Shown piece after piece: positions 52,086-61,293 of a DNA stretch of 64,000 nucleotides. Source of the stretch: Segatella copri. Its GTDB lineage: Bacteria; Bacteroidota; Bacteroidia; Bacteroidales; Bacteroidaceae. The notes under the pieces are model-generated. The model made no database searches, had not been told where the DNA came from, and saw nothing but the letters and a program-made list of their open reading frames with translations. The translations under genes and the position numbers were made by a program. How positions within the stretch are numbered: position 1 is the stretch's first letter; the number at the start of each line of letters is the position of its first letter. The stretch is taken from contig NZ_VZAD01000037.1 of NCBI RefSeq assembly GCF_009495355.1, forward strand, positions 1 through 64,000, given 5' to 3'.

Positions 52086-53570
52086 ATGAAACTATTTAAG
52101 ATAACCACACTGGCCATCGCTGCCCTCTTCATGGCATCATGCGATGACACAACAGACTCTATAGGCCAGTCTGTCACCAACAGAGTAGACGGGCTCAACA
52201 TATCCGACGCACGCTACAATGTGATAACAGAATCGGCCGCTACAGGTTCGGTGCTCAGCAACAACAGCAACGGCATCATAGGAATGGTAAAGGACCCTGA
52301 AACTGGCAACTATGTCACAGGCAACTACATGGCACAGTTCTCTACCCTCGCCTCTTTCGAACTCGACACACTTGACTATATTCGCTACGCCCATGGTGGA
52401 GAATACGAAAACGGAGTGTACAAGGGAGGAAAGGTGACTGCCGATTCATGCTATCTGCTCGTAAACTACGAGAGTTCGTACGGCGATACCCTTGCACCGA
52501 TGAAGGTGACGGCTTACGAAATGAGCAAGCCTATGGAGGAAGGTCAGAATTACTACTCCGACTTCGACCCTATAGCCAAGGGATATGTCAACACAGCTAA
52601 CAGCTACAAGGCTTCTGCCACCTATACGCTGAAGAACAAATACTTCAAGATTTACCTCAACAAGCGCTATACTGCCAAGGACGGCACCCAGTACGACAAC
52701 TATGGTGCTTATCTGATGACCATGCGTAAGGACCATCCTGAATACTTCAAGAACAACTATCAGTTTGTTCACAACGTATGTCCGGGCTTCTACATCAAGC
52801 ATGAGGCGGGTATCGGGAACGTAGCCAAGGTAAACATCATGCAGCTGGTATTCTGTTGGGAGCGCTGGAAGAACATCAAGTCGTATGACGGTCTGCGCGA
52901 CAGTACTGAGAAGAGAAACTATTCTTACCCCTTCTTCAGCACACAGGAAGTACTGCAGACCAACTACATAGAGAGCGACCAGAACAGCATCAACAATATG
53001 CTGACCCAAACCAACTGCACCTATCTTAAGTCTCCAGCTGGCATCTACACCACAGCCACACTTCCTGTTGAAGATATCATGCGAGGACATGAGAACGACA
53101 CTTTGGCTTTGGCTTCGGTTACATTCCCAAGAATGAACAACCAGGAAAGTGACGACGAATACACATTCGCCACACCTGCCAACATTCTGATGATACCGGT
53201 AGATAGTCTGACAAGCTTCTTCGAGCATGGCAACATTACCAACTACCGTACCTCTTACACGGCAGCCTTCAACTCGAGCAGCACCTCTACACCAAAGAAC
53301 GCCTACACCTTCAACAATATCGGCAATCTGATTACCGAGATGTATAAGGTGCCTGTGGCTAAGCGAACAGCCAACTGGAACAAAGTGGCGCTTCTGCCCG
53401 TAAGCATCAGCTACGTGACACGCGACAACTACCAGTATGTAAGTAAGATAACCCACGACATGGGACTCTCCACTACCCGACTGTTCAGGGGTGACAACTC
53501 CACCGACAGTGAGGGCAAACCCGCAAGTCCCATACAGATAAAGGTTATCTACAGCAAGTTCAAAGAATAG
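52086..53570 (+). CDS. DUF4270 lipoprotein
   Basis: About 494 residues from MKLFKITTLAIAALFMASC (lipobox MASC, Cys19). The longer frame overlaps the upstream gene. The N-terminal part DDTTDSIGQSVTNRVD and later LLVNYESSYGDTLAPMKVTAYEMSKPM match DUF4270 lipoproteins of Bacteroidetes, thought to be surface proteins, sometimes tied to polysaccharide. It shares a transcript with the GT5-domain gene; this pairing looks deliberate but its role is unknown. Confidence 0.87.
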   Translation: MKLFKITTLAIAALFMASCDDTTDSIGQSVTNRVDGLNISDARYNVITESAATGSVLSNNSNGIIGMVKDPETGNYVTGNYMAQFSTLASFELDTLDYIRYAHGGEYENGVYKGGKVTADSCYLLVNYESSYGDTLAPMKVTAYEMSKPMEEGQNYYSDFDPIAKGYVNTANSYKASATYTLKNKYFKIYLNKRYTAKDGTQYDNYGAYLMTMRKDHPEYFKNNYQFVHNVCPGFYIKHEAGIGNVAKVNIMQLVFCWERWKNIKSYDGLRDSTEKRNYSYPFFSTQEVLQTNYIESDQNSINNMLTQTNCTYLKSPAGIYTTATLPVEDIMRGHENDTLALASVTFPRMNNQESDDEYTFATPANILMIPVDSLTSFFEHGNITNYRTSYTAAFNSSSTSTPKNAYTFNNIGNLITEMYKVPVAKRTANWNKVALLPVSISYVTRDNYQYVSKITHDMGLSTTRLFRGDNSTDSEGKPASPIQIKVIYSKFKE

Positions 53571-53620
53571 ACATTATATATAATAAGGTATATAAATATA
53601 GAAGTAAATATATTGTAAGC

Positions 53621-53755
53621 ATGGCAGACAATTTCCTGGAACGTCATCGCGAACAGTACGAAGCACGAAAGGCTGCATGGCTCAGAAAGAAGAAACATCT
53701 TCCCAAACTGAAAGCCAAGGCTGCCTTTCAGCGTCCAGACGACGAAGCACTGTAA
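53621..53755 (+). CDS. 44-residue basic conserved small protein
   Basis: ATG at 53621 reads MADNFLERHREQYEARK, then AAWLRKKKHLPKLKAKAAFQ and a stop after DDEAL. It is highly charged and helical, with no signal or membrane segment. The MADN.LERH..Y..RK pattern resembles small hypothetical proteins annotated in other Bacteroidales (from memory). It lies 50 bp after the DUF4270 gene and before the promoter of the microprotein unit. Function unknown. Confidence 0.7.
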   Translation: MADNFLERHREQYEARKAAWLRKKKHLPKLKAKAAFQRPDDEAL

Positions 53756-53910
53756 AGCATGACAGGCAACAAACACCCCAAAATATTGACAGAAGTCAAA
53801 TACCATGGCACTGAATGGCAAAAAGTGCCACCATCTTGACATGTATCAAAAAATCGCACATTTTCATATCTTTGTCATGTCTTTGTGACGGATATTCAAT
53901 AAAATGGCAT

Positions 53911-53919
53911 TACCTTTGC
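53911..53919 (+). promoter_or_regulatory. Promoter of the microprotein unit
   Basis: TACCTTTGC, with TTTG-containing sequence 25-50 bp upstream. The first start codon follows 31 bp later. Confidence 0.7.
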
Positions 53920-53950
53920 ACTCGATAAGGTAAGATTGTTTTAAAGGATA

Positions 53951-53983
53951 ATGTTAAACCGAGGCTCAAAGGGAGCCTCCTAA
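53951..53983 (+). CDS. Possible 10-residue leader peptide over a hairpin
   Basis: AAAGGA lies just before ATG 53951, which opens MLNRGSKGAS and a stop. The codons run through a perfect 7-bp hairpin (GAGGCTC 53961-53967 with GAGCCTC 53973-53979, loop AAAGG). Translation of this frame would melt the hairpin, a common layout for translational control of the next gene. Very short, so coding is tentative. Confidence 0.4.
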   Translation: MLNRGSKGAS

Positions 53984-54000
53984 AAAGAAAGGAAAAGACT

Positions 54001-54087
54001 ATGATTACAGTAATGATTTTATTGGTTGTAGGTGCTATGGTAGCACAGGCAATCCATGTAAACAACAAAATGGAAATGGGCAAGTAA
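54001..54087 (+). CDS. 28-residue single-helix membrane microprotein
   Basis: ATG at 54001 is preceded at 7-bp spacing by AAAGGA. It encodes MITVMILLVVGAMVAQA, a single hydrophobic helix, then IHVNNKMEMGK and a stop. It resembles in form small regulatory membrane peptides or type I toxins, but no antisense RNA is identified. It lies between a hairpin leader and another small gene in one compact transcription unit. Confidence 0.6.
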   Translation: MITVMILLVVGAMVAQAIHVNNKMEMGK

Positions 54088-54145
54088 AATCTCACACACA
54101 ATTGAGCCCGCAGTATTAACACAAAAAAAAGAAAGGATAACAATT

Positions 54146-54256
54146 ATGAAAACAAAGATTATGAATTTGGTAAAGTGCATCGTTGCAAACTATATGTCAG
54201 CCATGAACAACTATGGCGAGGCATTGCTCAGAGGCAAAGGTTTGAACTGCGCATAA
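54146..54256 (+). CDS. 36-residue small protein
   Basis: ATG at 54146 is preceded at 8-bp spacing by AAAGGA. It encodes MKTKIMNLVKCIVANYM, then SAMNNYGEALLRGKGLNCA and a stop: a mildly amphipathic helix with two cysteines (11 and 35). No family is recognised. It is the second gene after the membrane microprotein; a terminator follows 37 bp downstream. Confidence 0.6.
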   Translation: MKTKIMNLVKCIVANYMSAMNNYGEALLRGKGLNCA

Positions 54257-54292
54257 AGAGAGAAAATACAGAGTAAATAACAAATAAAGAGA

Positions 54293-54334
54293 GAGGCGTG
54301 CAAGTAGCAAAATACTTGTGCGCCTCTTTTTTTC
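54293..54334 (+). terminator. Terminator of the microprotein unit
   Basis: GAGGCG-TG-CAAGTA pairs with TACTTG-TG-CGCCTC around a GCAAAA loop, followed by seven T. Confidence 0.9.
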
Positions 54335-54378
54335 GGCAAATAATCTGCCAAACATTTGCTTCTTTCCTGTAGAATGAT

Positions 54379-54387
54379 TAACTTTGC
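54379..54387 (+). promoter_or_regulatory. trmD promoter
   Basis: TAACTTTGC ends 8 bp before the trmD ATG at 54395, so the leader can be only a few bases. Confidence 0.65.
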
Positions 54388-54394
54388 AGACATT

Positions 54395-55075
54395 ATGAGA
54401 ATAGACATCATTACAGTATTACCCGAAATGCTGGAGGGATTTTTCGGAGAATCCATCCTGGCCCGTGCACAGAAGAAAGGACTGGCAGAGATTCATCTGC
54501 ACAACCTGAGAGACTATACACTCGACAAATGGAAACGTGTAGACGACTATCCATACGGTGGAAGCGCCGGCATGGTAATGCAGTGTGAACCTATCGACCG
54601 TTGCATCTCTGCCCTGAAGGCTGAACGCGACTACGATGATGTCATCTACGTGTCGCCTGATGGAGAGACCTTCAACCAGAAGATAGCCAATGAGATGTCG
54701 ATGCAAGGCAATCTCATCATTCTGTGTGGACACTACAAAGGTATCGACCAGCGTGTGCGCGACCACCTCATCACCAGAGAGATCTCCGTGGGCGACTATG
54801 TGCTGACAGGAGGCGAACTGGCAGCTGCCATCATATCTGATGCCGTGATACGACTCATACCAGGTGTGATCAGCGACGAGCAGAGCGCACTGTCTGACTG
54901 TTTCCAGGATGACATCCTCGCTGCACCTATCTATACCCGACCTGCTGACTACAAGGGATGGAAAGTACCCGAGATCCTCTTGAGCGGAAACGAGGCAAAG
55001 GTAAGACAATGGGAATTCGACCAGGCTATGGAGCGTACCAGACGACTGCGCCCCGACCTGTTGGGAGAAGAATAG
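54395..55075 (+). CDS. trmD: tRNA (guanine37-N1)-methyltransferase TrmD
   Basis: 226 residues from [13 protein letters not shown]; upstream in-frame ATGs lie in or before the promoter. SPOUT-fold motifs are [47 protein letters not shown] and [16 protein letters not shown] (trefoil-knot SAM site). It methylates G37 of tRNAs reading CNN codons to prevent frameshifting. The usual rpsP-rimM-trmD-rplS operon is not present here; trmD stands apart with its own promoter. Confidence 0.96.
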   Translation: MRIDIITVLPEMLEGFFGESILARAQKKGLAEIHLHNLRDYTLDKWKRVDDYPYGGSAGMVMQCEPIDRCISALKAERDYDDVIYVSPDGETFNQKIANEMSMQGNLIILCGHYKGIDQRVRDHLITREISVGDYVLTGGELAAAIISDAVIRLIPGVISDEQSALSDCFQDDILAAPIYTRPADYKGWKVPEILLSGNEAKVRQWEFDQAMERTRRLRPDLLGEE

Positions 55076-55117
55076 AGAAAATCAACATAAATTATTAACT
55101 ATTAAACCAATTTTATT

Positions 55118-55675
55118 ATGGCTAATTATGCAGAAAAACCCCAGATGGGATTTATTGAGGCATGCTCGACAGCATGCAAGAAAATCGTAACATTCAAAGG
55201 CAGAGCACGCCGCTCAGAGTTTTGGTGGGCCATATTAGGTATATTCATCATCAACCTCATCATGACTCCTGTCGGCTATATGGGAATAGCGGGTGTCATC
55301 ATCTCCAACCTCGTCAGCCTTGCCATTACCATTTTATCCTTATCACTGACTTTCCGCCGTCTGCATGACACAGGCCGTAGCGGATGGTTTGTTGGCATAC
55401 CCTTCATTATCAGCATGATTGGTCTTGTTGCCATTTTCTATGGCATTCTCAGCATGGACATCAATATCTTTGAACTGATAGAAACTCCTGACATGCTGAG
55501 CCAGGAAATCATTGAAAACATGAACAACAGCACCTCTATGAACATTATGGCCGGTTCTTTTTTGTTTATCATCAGCGGACTGCTAAGTCTCGTAGTATTC
55601 GTCTTCTGCTGCTTGGATTCAAAACCAGGAACCAACAAGTACGGCGAAAGCCCCAAATATGTAGAAGAGGTATAA
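55118..55675 (+). CDS. DUF805 membrane protein
   Basis: 185 residues. FKGRARRSEFWWAILGIFIINL is the hallmark DUF805 opening, and TFRRLHDTGRSGWFVGIPFI the second conserved segment. It has about four hydrophobic helices and a soluble tail ending KYGESPKYVEEV. The function of the family is unknown. It lies 43 bp after trmD on the same strand. Confidence 0.9.
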   Translation: MANYAEKPQMGFIEACSTACKKIVTFKGRARRSEFWWAILGIFIINLIMTPVGYMGIAGVIISNLVSLAITILSLSLTFRRLHDTGRSGWFVGIPFIISMIGLVAIFYGILSMDINIFELIETPDMLSQEIIENMNNSTSMNIMAGSFLFIISGLLSLVVFVFCCLDSKPGTNKYGESPKYVEEV

Positions 55676-55716
55676 ACAACAGAACTTTCGCAAGTACTAT
55701 AAATAAAACAAGCATA

Positions 55717-56556
55717 TCAAAGATGCTCCTTACAGAAGGCTTCGCCCAGAGCGAAGCCTTCTTCGTACAGGCGCTCCAGCTTGTCGGTATCCTTTTCGAT
55801 ACGTCCCACTTCCAACGGCCGCAAGGGACGTATGCAGGTTATCTTGCCCGCAGCCTCCAGGTCGTCTATCAGCTGTATCTGCTCATTATATGCCTTATGA
55901 CGATGGCTCAACGCCACACGTAGTCGCGGATAGTTCTTATATAAATAAGGTATCTTTCTGTCCTTCCCGTCATCACGCCATCCTTTGTTGCGCGTCAGCA
56001 CCACCACATTGTGCTCATATCCTTTCTCTATGGCACGCAGTACCGGAATACTGTCGGCTATACCACCATCCAGCATCGGGATACCATCCACCCATACTAT
56101 CTTGCTCACAAAAGGCAGACTGCTGGAGGCACGTACAATGTCGAGCGCACGCTGTCGGTCATGATTCTCTGACATATACATGGCCTTTCCTGTCAGACAA
56201 TTGGTGGTAACCATCTCAAAACGGTCAGCATACTTGAAGTAGGTATCAAAATCAAAGGGCAACAGTTGATTAGGAAACTTGTCGTAAAGCAGTTTCCTGT
56301 CGAAAATACACCCCTGAGTCACCAGATGGTGCAGGCCAATATACTGATAGCGGGCCAAATAATCAATATTGGAAATACGTGCACGACGTGGCTGACGGCT
56401 CATATACGACATACCGTTACAAGCCCCTGCCGACACTGCCACCGTGAAGGGGAAATACAAATCATACTTCATAAAGGCATCCAGCACACCACTGGTAAAC
56501 ACACCACGCATACCGCCGCCTTCCAACACCAAACCTGCACTAAGTCTTAAGTTCAT
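55717..56556 (-). CDS. Patatin-like phospholipase
   Basis: 279 residues. The oxyanion motif is LEGGGMRGVFTSGVLDAF. The nucleophile is Ser42 in VAVSAGACNG, where Ala replaces the first Gly of the usual GxSxG, and the dyad Asp is in DGGIADSIPV. It is expected to hydrolyse acyl ester bonds of phospholipids in the cytoplasm or at the inner membrane. It is monocistronic and convergent with the DUF805 gene. Confidence 0.92.
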   Translation of the reverse strand: MNLRLSAGLVLEGGGMRGVFTSGVLDAFMKYDLYFPFTVAVSAGACNGMSYMSRQPRRARISNIDYLARYQYIGLHHLVTQGCIFDRKLLYDKFPNQLLPFDFDTYFKYADRFEMVTTNCLTGKAMYMSENHDRQRALDIVRASSSLPFVSKIVWVDGIPMLDGGIADSIPVLRAIEKGYEHNVVVLTRNKGWRDDGKDRKIPYLYKNYPRLRVALSHRHKAYNEQIQLIDDLEAAGKITCIRPLRPLEVGRIEKDTDKLERLYEEGFALGEAFCKEHL

Positions 56557-56655
56557 AACCTACTATCCGTTTCTATTTTTTATCCGTTTTGCAACAAAAT
56601 GTAGTCCGAATCTATTAATATTTTATAAATTCACACTAAATATACACTTTTGATT

Positions 56656-56664
56656 GCAAAGATA
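56656..56664 (-). promoter_or_regulatory. Promoter of the patatin gene
   Basis: Minus strand TATCTTTGC, ~100 bp before the start at 56556. Confidence 0.6.
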
Positions 56665-56687
56665 AGCATTTTTAGGGAAATAATTAC

Positions 56688-56696
56688 TAACTTTGC
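56688..56696 (+). promoter_or_regulatory. Promoter of the aminopeptidase P gene
   Basis: TAACTTTGC, 26 bp before the start codon. It is divergent from the patatin promoter. Confidence 0.65.
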
Positions 56697-56722
56697 AGCA
56701 AATTAAAGTAAAATTCTAAAAT

Positions 56723-58123
56723 ATGTTTAGCAAGGATACTTATATCAAGCGCCGCAAAGAGTTGAAAGAACTGGTAGGAAGCGGCGTCATCATTATTTTT
56801 GGCAACAACGAATCGCCTTGCAATTTCCCTAATAACGGGTATGCACCTTTTCGACAAGACTCTTCGTTCCTGTATTACTTCGGACAAAACCGAGACGGAT
56901 TGGTTGGTGTGATAGATGTAGACAATGACATCGAGACACTCATTGGCGACGACATAGACATTGAAGACATCGTTTGGTACGGAAGCGTAGACAGTGTGCA
57001 CGATATGGCTGAACAAGTGGGAATCCAGAACACGGCTCCAATGAAGTCGCTGAAGACCATCTGCAACAACGCCATGTCGAAGAAGCGCAAGATACACTTC
57101 CTCCCTCCTTACAGATGGGACATCAAGTTGCAGATATTCGATCTGCTCGGCATTCATCCCAACCAGCAGAAAGAGGAAGCATCGCTTACTCTCATTCAGG
57201 CTGTAGTGAAGATGAGATCTACCAAGTCGGCAGAAGAGATTGAGGAACTGGAGCGTGCTGCTGTCATCGGTTACAAGATGCACACCACAGCCATGCGACT
57301 TACCCGTCCGGGGCTGACAGAGAAATATGTTGCAGGACAGGTCGACGGCATAGCCAACTCGTATGGTGCCATGGTCAGTTTCCCAACCATCTTTACCCAG
57401 CACGGTGAAATCATGCATGGCAATCCATCCATGAACATACTCCAGGAAGGCCGCTTGGCTCTTTGCGATGCAGGTGCAGAAACCATCAACAACTATTGTT
57501 CTGACAATACACGCACCATGCCTGTAAGCGGTAAGTTCACACAACGCCAGCTGGAGATTTACTCTATCGTGGAAGCCTGTCATGACTATACACTCGAGGT
57601 TGCCAAGCCTGGCGTAAAATATGCAGACGTACACTTTGCAGTATGCCGACTGATGTTTGACAAACTGAAGGAACTGGGACTTGCCAAGGGCGATACCGAA
57701 GAGGCAGTAAGAGCCGGAGCTCATGCCATGTTCCTGCCCCACGGCTTAGGTCACATGATGGGTATGGATGTACACGACATGGAGAATCTTGACCAAATAA
57801 ACGTAGGCTTCGACGAGGAGGTTCGTCCTAACCTGGAACAGTTTGGTACCAACTGTCTGCGCATGGGACGACGCCTGCAGGAAGGCTTTGTCGTAACAGA
57901 CGAACCGGGCATATACTTTATTCCAGCACTCATCGACGACTGGAAGGCAAAGGGGCACTGCGCAGAGTTCCTCAACTTCGACAAGCTGGAAACATACAAG
58001 GACTTCGGAGGAATCCGCATCGAGGACGATGTGCTCATCACCAAGGATGGCTGCCGATTTATCGGTAAAGACCGAATCCCCTACCACCCTAAGGATGTGG
58101 AGGAGTTCATGGGCAAAGAGTAA
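56723..58123 (+). CDS. pepP: Xaa-Pro aminopeptidase (aminopeptidase P, M24B)
   Basis: 466 residues, cytoplasmic. The N-terminal creatinase-like domain (~1-170) precedes the pita-bread domain. Two-metal ligands are visible: Asp in LCDAGAE and CSDNTRT, His in GLGHMMGMDVHD, Glu in VVTDEPGIY and GGIRIEDDVL. It removes the first residue from peptides with proline at position 2, complementing DPP-IV. A C1 peptidase gene follows 71 bp downstream. Confidence 0.93.
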   Translation: MFSKDTYIKRRKELKELVGSGVIIIFGNNESPCNFPNNGYAPFRQDSSFLYYFGQNRDGLVGVIDVDNDIETLIGDDIDIEDIVWYGSVDSVHDMAEQVGIQNTAPMKSLKTICNNAMSKKRKIHFLPPYRWDIKLQIFDLLGIHPNQQKEEASLTLIQAVVKMRSTKSAEEIEELERAAVIGYKMHTTAMRLTRPGLTEKYVAGQVDGIANSYGAMVSFPTIFTQHGEIMHGNPSMNILQEGRLALCDAGAETINNYCSDNTRTMPVSGKFTQRQLEIYSIVEACHDYTLEVAKPGVKYADVHFAVCRLMFDKLKELGLAKGDTEEAVRAGAHAMFLPHGLGHMMGMDVHDMENLDQINVGFDEEVRPNLEQFGTNCLRMGRRLQEGFVVTDEPGIYFIPALIDDWKAKGHCAEFLNFDKLETYKDFGGIRIEDDVLITKDGCRFIGKDRIPYHPKDVEEFMGKE

Positions 58124-58194
58124 GAAGTTCTCAGATGCCCCAACCTAAAGAGAAAGAATACAACATTATTAATAATTTAAAAAGAGAAAAGTTA

Positions 58195-59406
58195 ATGAAG
58201 AAGACATTGATTGTTGCTGCCATGATGGCTTTGGTTGCCACAGGTGCAAGCGCAAAGACAGCGAAGGACTCAGCTGCCATCGCTAAGAACAAGCCTGTAT
58301 TTACAGTGGTAAAGCAGAACCCTATTACAAGCATCAAGGATCAGAACCGTAGCGGTACGTGCTGGGCATACTCTACCCTCAGTTTCTTTGAGAGCGAGAT
58401 TCTGAAAAAGACTGGCAAGACATACGACCTCAGCGAGATGTACGTAGCCAACAAGACTTATATGGATCGTGCCACTATGGCAGTCCGTATGCATGGAGAC
58501 GTTAGTTTCTCACAGGGTGGCAGCGCCTACGATGTACTCTATGCTTTGCAGCACTATGGCATCGTTCCTGAGAACGCCATGCCTGCACCAGGCACTTTGA
58601 CTGGTGACTCACTTGCCAACTTCGGTGAGTTCTTCGACGTCATGACTCCTTACGTAGAGGCTGTAGCCAAGAGCAAGGCCAAGAAGATTTCTACTGCATG
58701 GAAGAGCGGCTTGCAGGGCATCATCGACTCTTATATCGGCGAAACTCCTGAGAAGTTCACATACGAAGGCAAGCAGTACACTCCTGAGACTTTCTGCAAG
58801 AGCCTCGGCATCAATCTTGACGATTATGTTTCCATCACCAGCTATACTCACCACCCAATGTGGAGCAAGTTTGCTGTTGAGGTACAGGACAACTGGCGCT
58901 GGCCTTTGAGCTACAACGTGCCTATGGAAGACCTCTGCAAGATCATCGACAACGCCGTTAATAATGGTTACACTGTAGCATGGGGTGGCGACGTGACCGA
59001 AGATGGTTTCACACGCAAGGGCTTAGGTATCGCCTACGATGTTAAGAAGGTACGCTCTATGGCTGGCACCGATGCCGACCACTGGTTCAAGCTCTCAAAG
59101 AGCGAGAAGAACGAAAAGCTCGACTCACTCGGCGTGAATGCTCCTGAAATCGTTCCTACACAGAAGATGCGTCAGGATGCTTTCGACAACTGGGAGACTA
59201 CCGACGACCACGGCATGCACATCTATGGCATCGCCAAGGATCAGAACGGTAAAGAGTACTATATGGTAAAGAACTCTTGGGGCGAGTATGGCGACTACAA
59301 GGGAACCTGGTACATGACCAAGGCTTTCGTAGCTTACAAGACCATGGATTTCATGGTTAACAAGAATGCCATTCCTAAGGATATCCGCAAAAAGCTCGGC
59401 ATCTAA
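58195..59406 (+). CDS. Exported C1 family cysteine peptidase (bleomycin hydrolase/PepC-like)
   Basis: 403 residues from MKKTLIVAAMMALVATGASA, a clear signal peptide; the 20 upstream codons lack features. The C1B catalytic residues are Cys in SGTCWAYSTL, His in DDHGMHIYG and Asn in MVKNSWGEYGD. QNRSGTCW includes the oxyanion Gln equivalent. Most bleomycin hydrolases are cytoplasmic hexamers; export here fits envelope peptide degradation in Bacteroidetes. Codon use suggests high expression. A strong terminator follows. Confidence 0.92.
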   Translation: MKKTLIVAAMMALVATGASAKTAKDSAAIAKNKPVFTVVKQNPITSIKDQNRSGTCWAYSTLSFFESEILKKTGKTYDLSEMYVANKTYMDRATMAVRMHGDVSFSQGGSAYDVLYALQHYGIVPENAMPAPGTLTGDSLANFGEFFDVMTPYVEAVAKSKAKKISTAWKSGLQGIIDSYIGETPEKFTYEGKQYTPETFCKSLGINLDDYVSITSYTHHPMWSKFAVEVQDNWRWPLSYNVPMEDLCKIIDNAVNNGYTVAWGGDVTEDGFTRKGLGIAYDVKKVRSMAGTDADHWFKLSKSEKNEKLDSLGVNAPEIVPTQKMRQDAFDNWETTDDHGMHIYGIAKDQNGKEYYMVKNSWGEYGDYKGTWYMTKAFVAYKTMDFMVNKNAIPKDIRKKLGI

Positions 59407-59428
59407 AAACAATCAATAAACATACCGT

Positions 59429-59466
59429 AAGGGGCTGCAAAAATACTTTGCAGCCCCTTATTTTAT
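59429..59466 (+). terminator. Terminator of the C1 peptidase gene
   Basis: Stem AAGGGGCTGCAAA/TTTGCAGCCCCTT with a five-base loop and a T-rich tail. Confidence 0.9.
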
Positions 59467-59540
59467 TATTTTCATCTAAAACATTTCTTATTGTCATAAT
59501 ATTTTCGTAACTTTACAGCCAGAAAATAAAAAACAATAAA

Positions 59541-61262
59541 ATGCATTTTAAATGGAATTATGAAGCACCGACACCAGAACAGCAAAAAACGGCTAAAGAA
59601 TTAGGCGACAAGCTCAATGTCAGCCCTATCCTTGGTCAGCTTCTTATCCAGCGAGGCATCACCACAGAATCGGCTGCAAAGAGATTCTTCAGACCACAGC
59701 TGGCCGACCTCATCAATCCCTTCCTGATGAAGGATATGGATGTGGCTGTCGACCGACTGAATGATGCCATGGGACGGAAGGAACGCATCTTGGTCTATGG
59801 AGACTACGATGTAGACGGATGCACGGCTGTTGCCTTGGTATACAAGTTTCTGCAGCAGTTCTATTCCAATATAGAATACTACATACCCGATCGGTACGAC
59901 GAGGGGTATGGAGTAAGCAAGAAGGGAATAGACTATGCCCACGAAACAGGTGTCAAACTGATTATTATCCTCGACTGCGGCATCAAGGCAGTCAAGGAAA
60001 TAGAGTATGCCAAGACTCTTGGCATCGATTTCATTATCTGTGATCACCACGTGCCCGACGAGGTGATGCCACCGGCCGTGGCCATACTTAACCCCAAGCA
60101 ACCAGACGACCCTTTCCCATTCAAGCATCTTTGTGGATGTGGCGTAGGCTTCAAATTCATGCAGGCTTTTGCCAAGGACAATGGAATACCTTTCTCACGA
60201 CTCATTCCCCTGCTCGATTTCTGTGCCGTCAGCATTGCTGCCGACATCGTACCGGTAGTAGACGAGAACCGCATCCTGGCTTTCCATGGTCTGAAGCTAC
60301 TCAACTCCAATCCCAGCATAGGCCTGAAATCTATCATCGATATCTGCGGACTCAATGGACGTGAAATATCCATGAGCGATATCGTCTTCAAGATAGGACC
60401 ACGCATCAATGCCTCCGGACGAATGGAAAACGGAAAACTGAGTGTTGACCTCTTGGTGGAGCGCGATTTTGCCACAGCCCTGCGCATGGCAAAACATATC
60501 AATGAATACAACGAACAGCGCAAGGACATCGACAAGCAGATGACCGAAGAAGCCAACGGCATCGTGTCGAGACTGGAAAGCCAGAAGCACAACTCCAGCA
60601 TCGTCCTCTACGACGAAGGATGGAAGAAAGGCGTGATAGGCATCGTGGCATCACGACTGACCGAAATCTATTTCCGCCCCACCGTGGTACTCACAAAAGA
60701 AGGCGACATGGCTACCGGCTCTGCCCGCAGTGTGACAGGATTTGACGTTTACTCTGCCATCAAGAGCTGCCGCGACCTGTTGGTCAACTTTGGCGGACAT
60801 ACCTATGCTGCCGGACTCACCCTGAAATGGGAACATGTCAAGGAGTTCAGAAACCGTTTCCAGAAATATGTGGAAGAACACATCTCGCCCGAACAAACCG
60901 AGGCTATCCTGAACATAGACGCTGTCGTCGACTTTAAGGATATCACCAAGCACCTCCACAACGACCTGAAGCGCTTCTCACCCTTTGGTCCTTGCAACCA
61001 GAAGCCAGTATTCTGCACCCACCGAGTGTACGACTATGGCACAAGCAAGGTGGTGGGACGCGAGCAGGAACACATCAAGTTGGAACTGGTAGACTCCAAG
61101 TCGAGCAATGTGGTCAATGGAATTGCCTTTGGACAGAGTGCGTCTGCCCGATACATCAAGAGCAAGCGCAGTTTCGACATAGCATATACCATTGAGGAGA
61201 ATGTCTTCAAGAAAAATCAGGTACAACTGCAGATAGAAGACATACGACCCAATGAAAACTGA
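59541..61262 (+). CDS. recJ: Single-stranded-DNA exonuclease RecJ
   Basis: 573 residues. The DHH phosphoesterase motifs are VYGDYDVDG (motif I), IILDCGI (motif II) and ICDHHVPDE (motif III), followed by the DHHA1 domain (VVLTKEGDMATGSARS, LLVNFGGHTYAAGLTL) and an OB-fold tail. It degrades ssDNA 5' to 3' in recombination and mismatch repair. A degenerate -7 box (TAACTTTAC, 59508) lies upstream. recQ starts 31 bp downstream: the two work together in the RecFOR pathway and are probably co-transcribed. Confidence 0.95.
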   Translation: MHFKWNYEAPTPEQQKTAKELGDKLNVSPILGQLLIQRGITTESAAKRFFRPQLADLINPFLMKDMDVAVDRLNDAMGRKERILVYGDYDVDGCTAVALVYKFLQQFYSNIEYYIPDRYDEGYGVSKKGIDYAHETGVKLIIILDCGIKAVKEIEYAKTLGIDFIICDHHVPDEVMPPAVAILNPKQPDDPFPFKHLCGCGVGFKFMQAFAKDNGIPFSRLIPLLDFCAVSIAADIVPVVDENRILAFHGLKLLNSNPSIGLKSIIDICGLNGREISMSDIVFKIGPRINASGRMENGKLSVDLLVERDFATALRMAKHINEYNEQRKDIDKQMTEEANGIVSRLESQKHNSSIVLYDEGWKKGVIGIVASRLTEIYFRPTVVLTKEGDMATGSARSVTGFDVYSAIKSCRDLLVNFGGHTYAAGLTLKWEHVKEFRNRFQKYVEEHISPEQTEAILNIDAVVDFKDITKHLHNDLKRFSPFGPCNQKPVFCTHRVYDYGTSKVVGREQEHIKLELVDSKSSNVVNGIAFGQSASARYIKSKRSFDIAYTIEENVFKKNQVQLQIEDIRPNEN

Positions 61263-61293
61263 ATAGACACAAGATCTCATACCCTATCAACCC

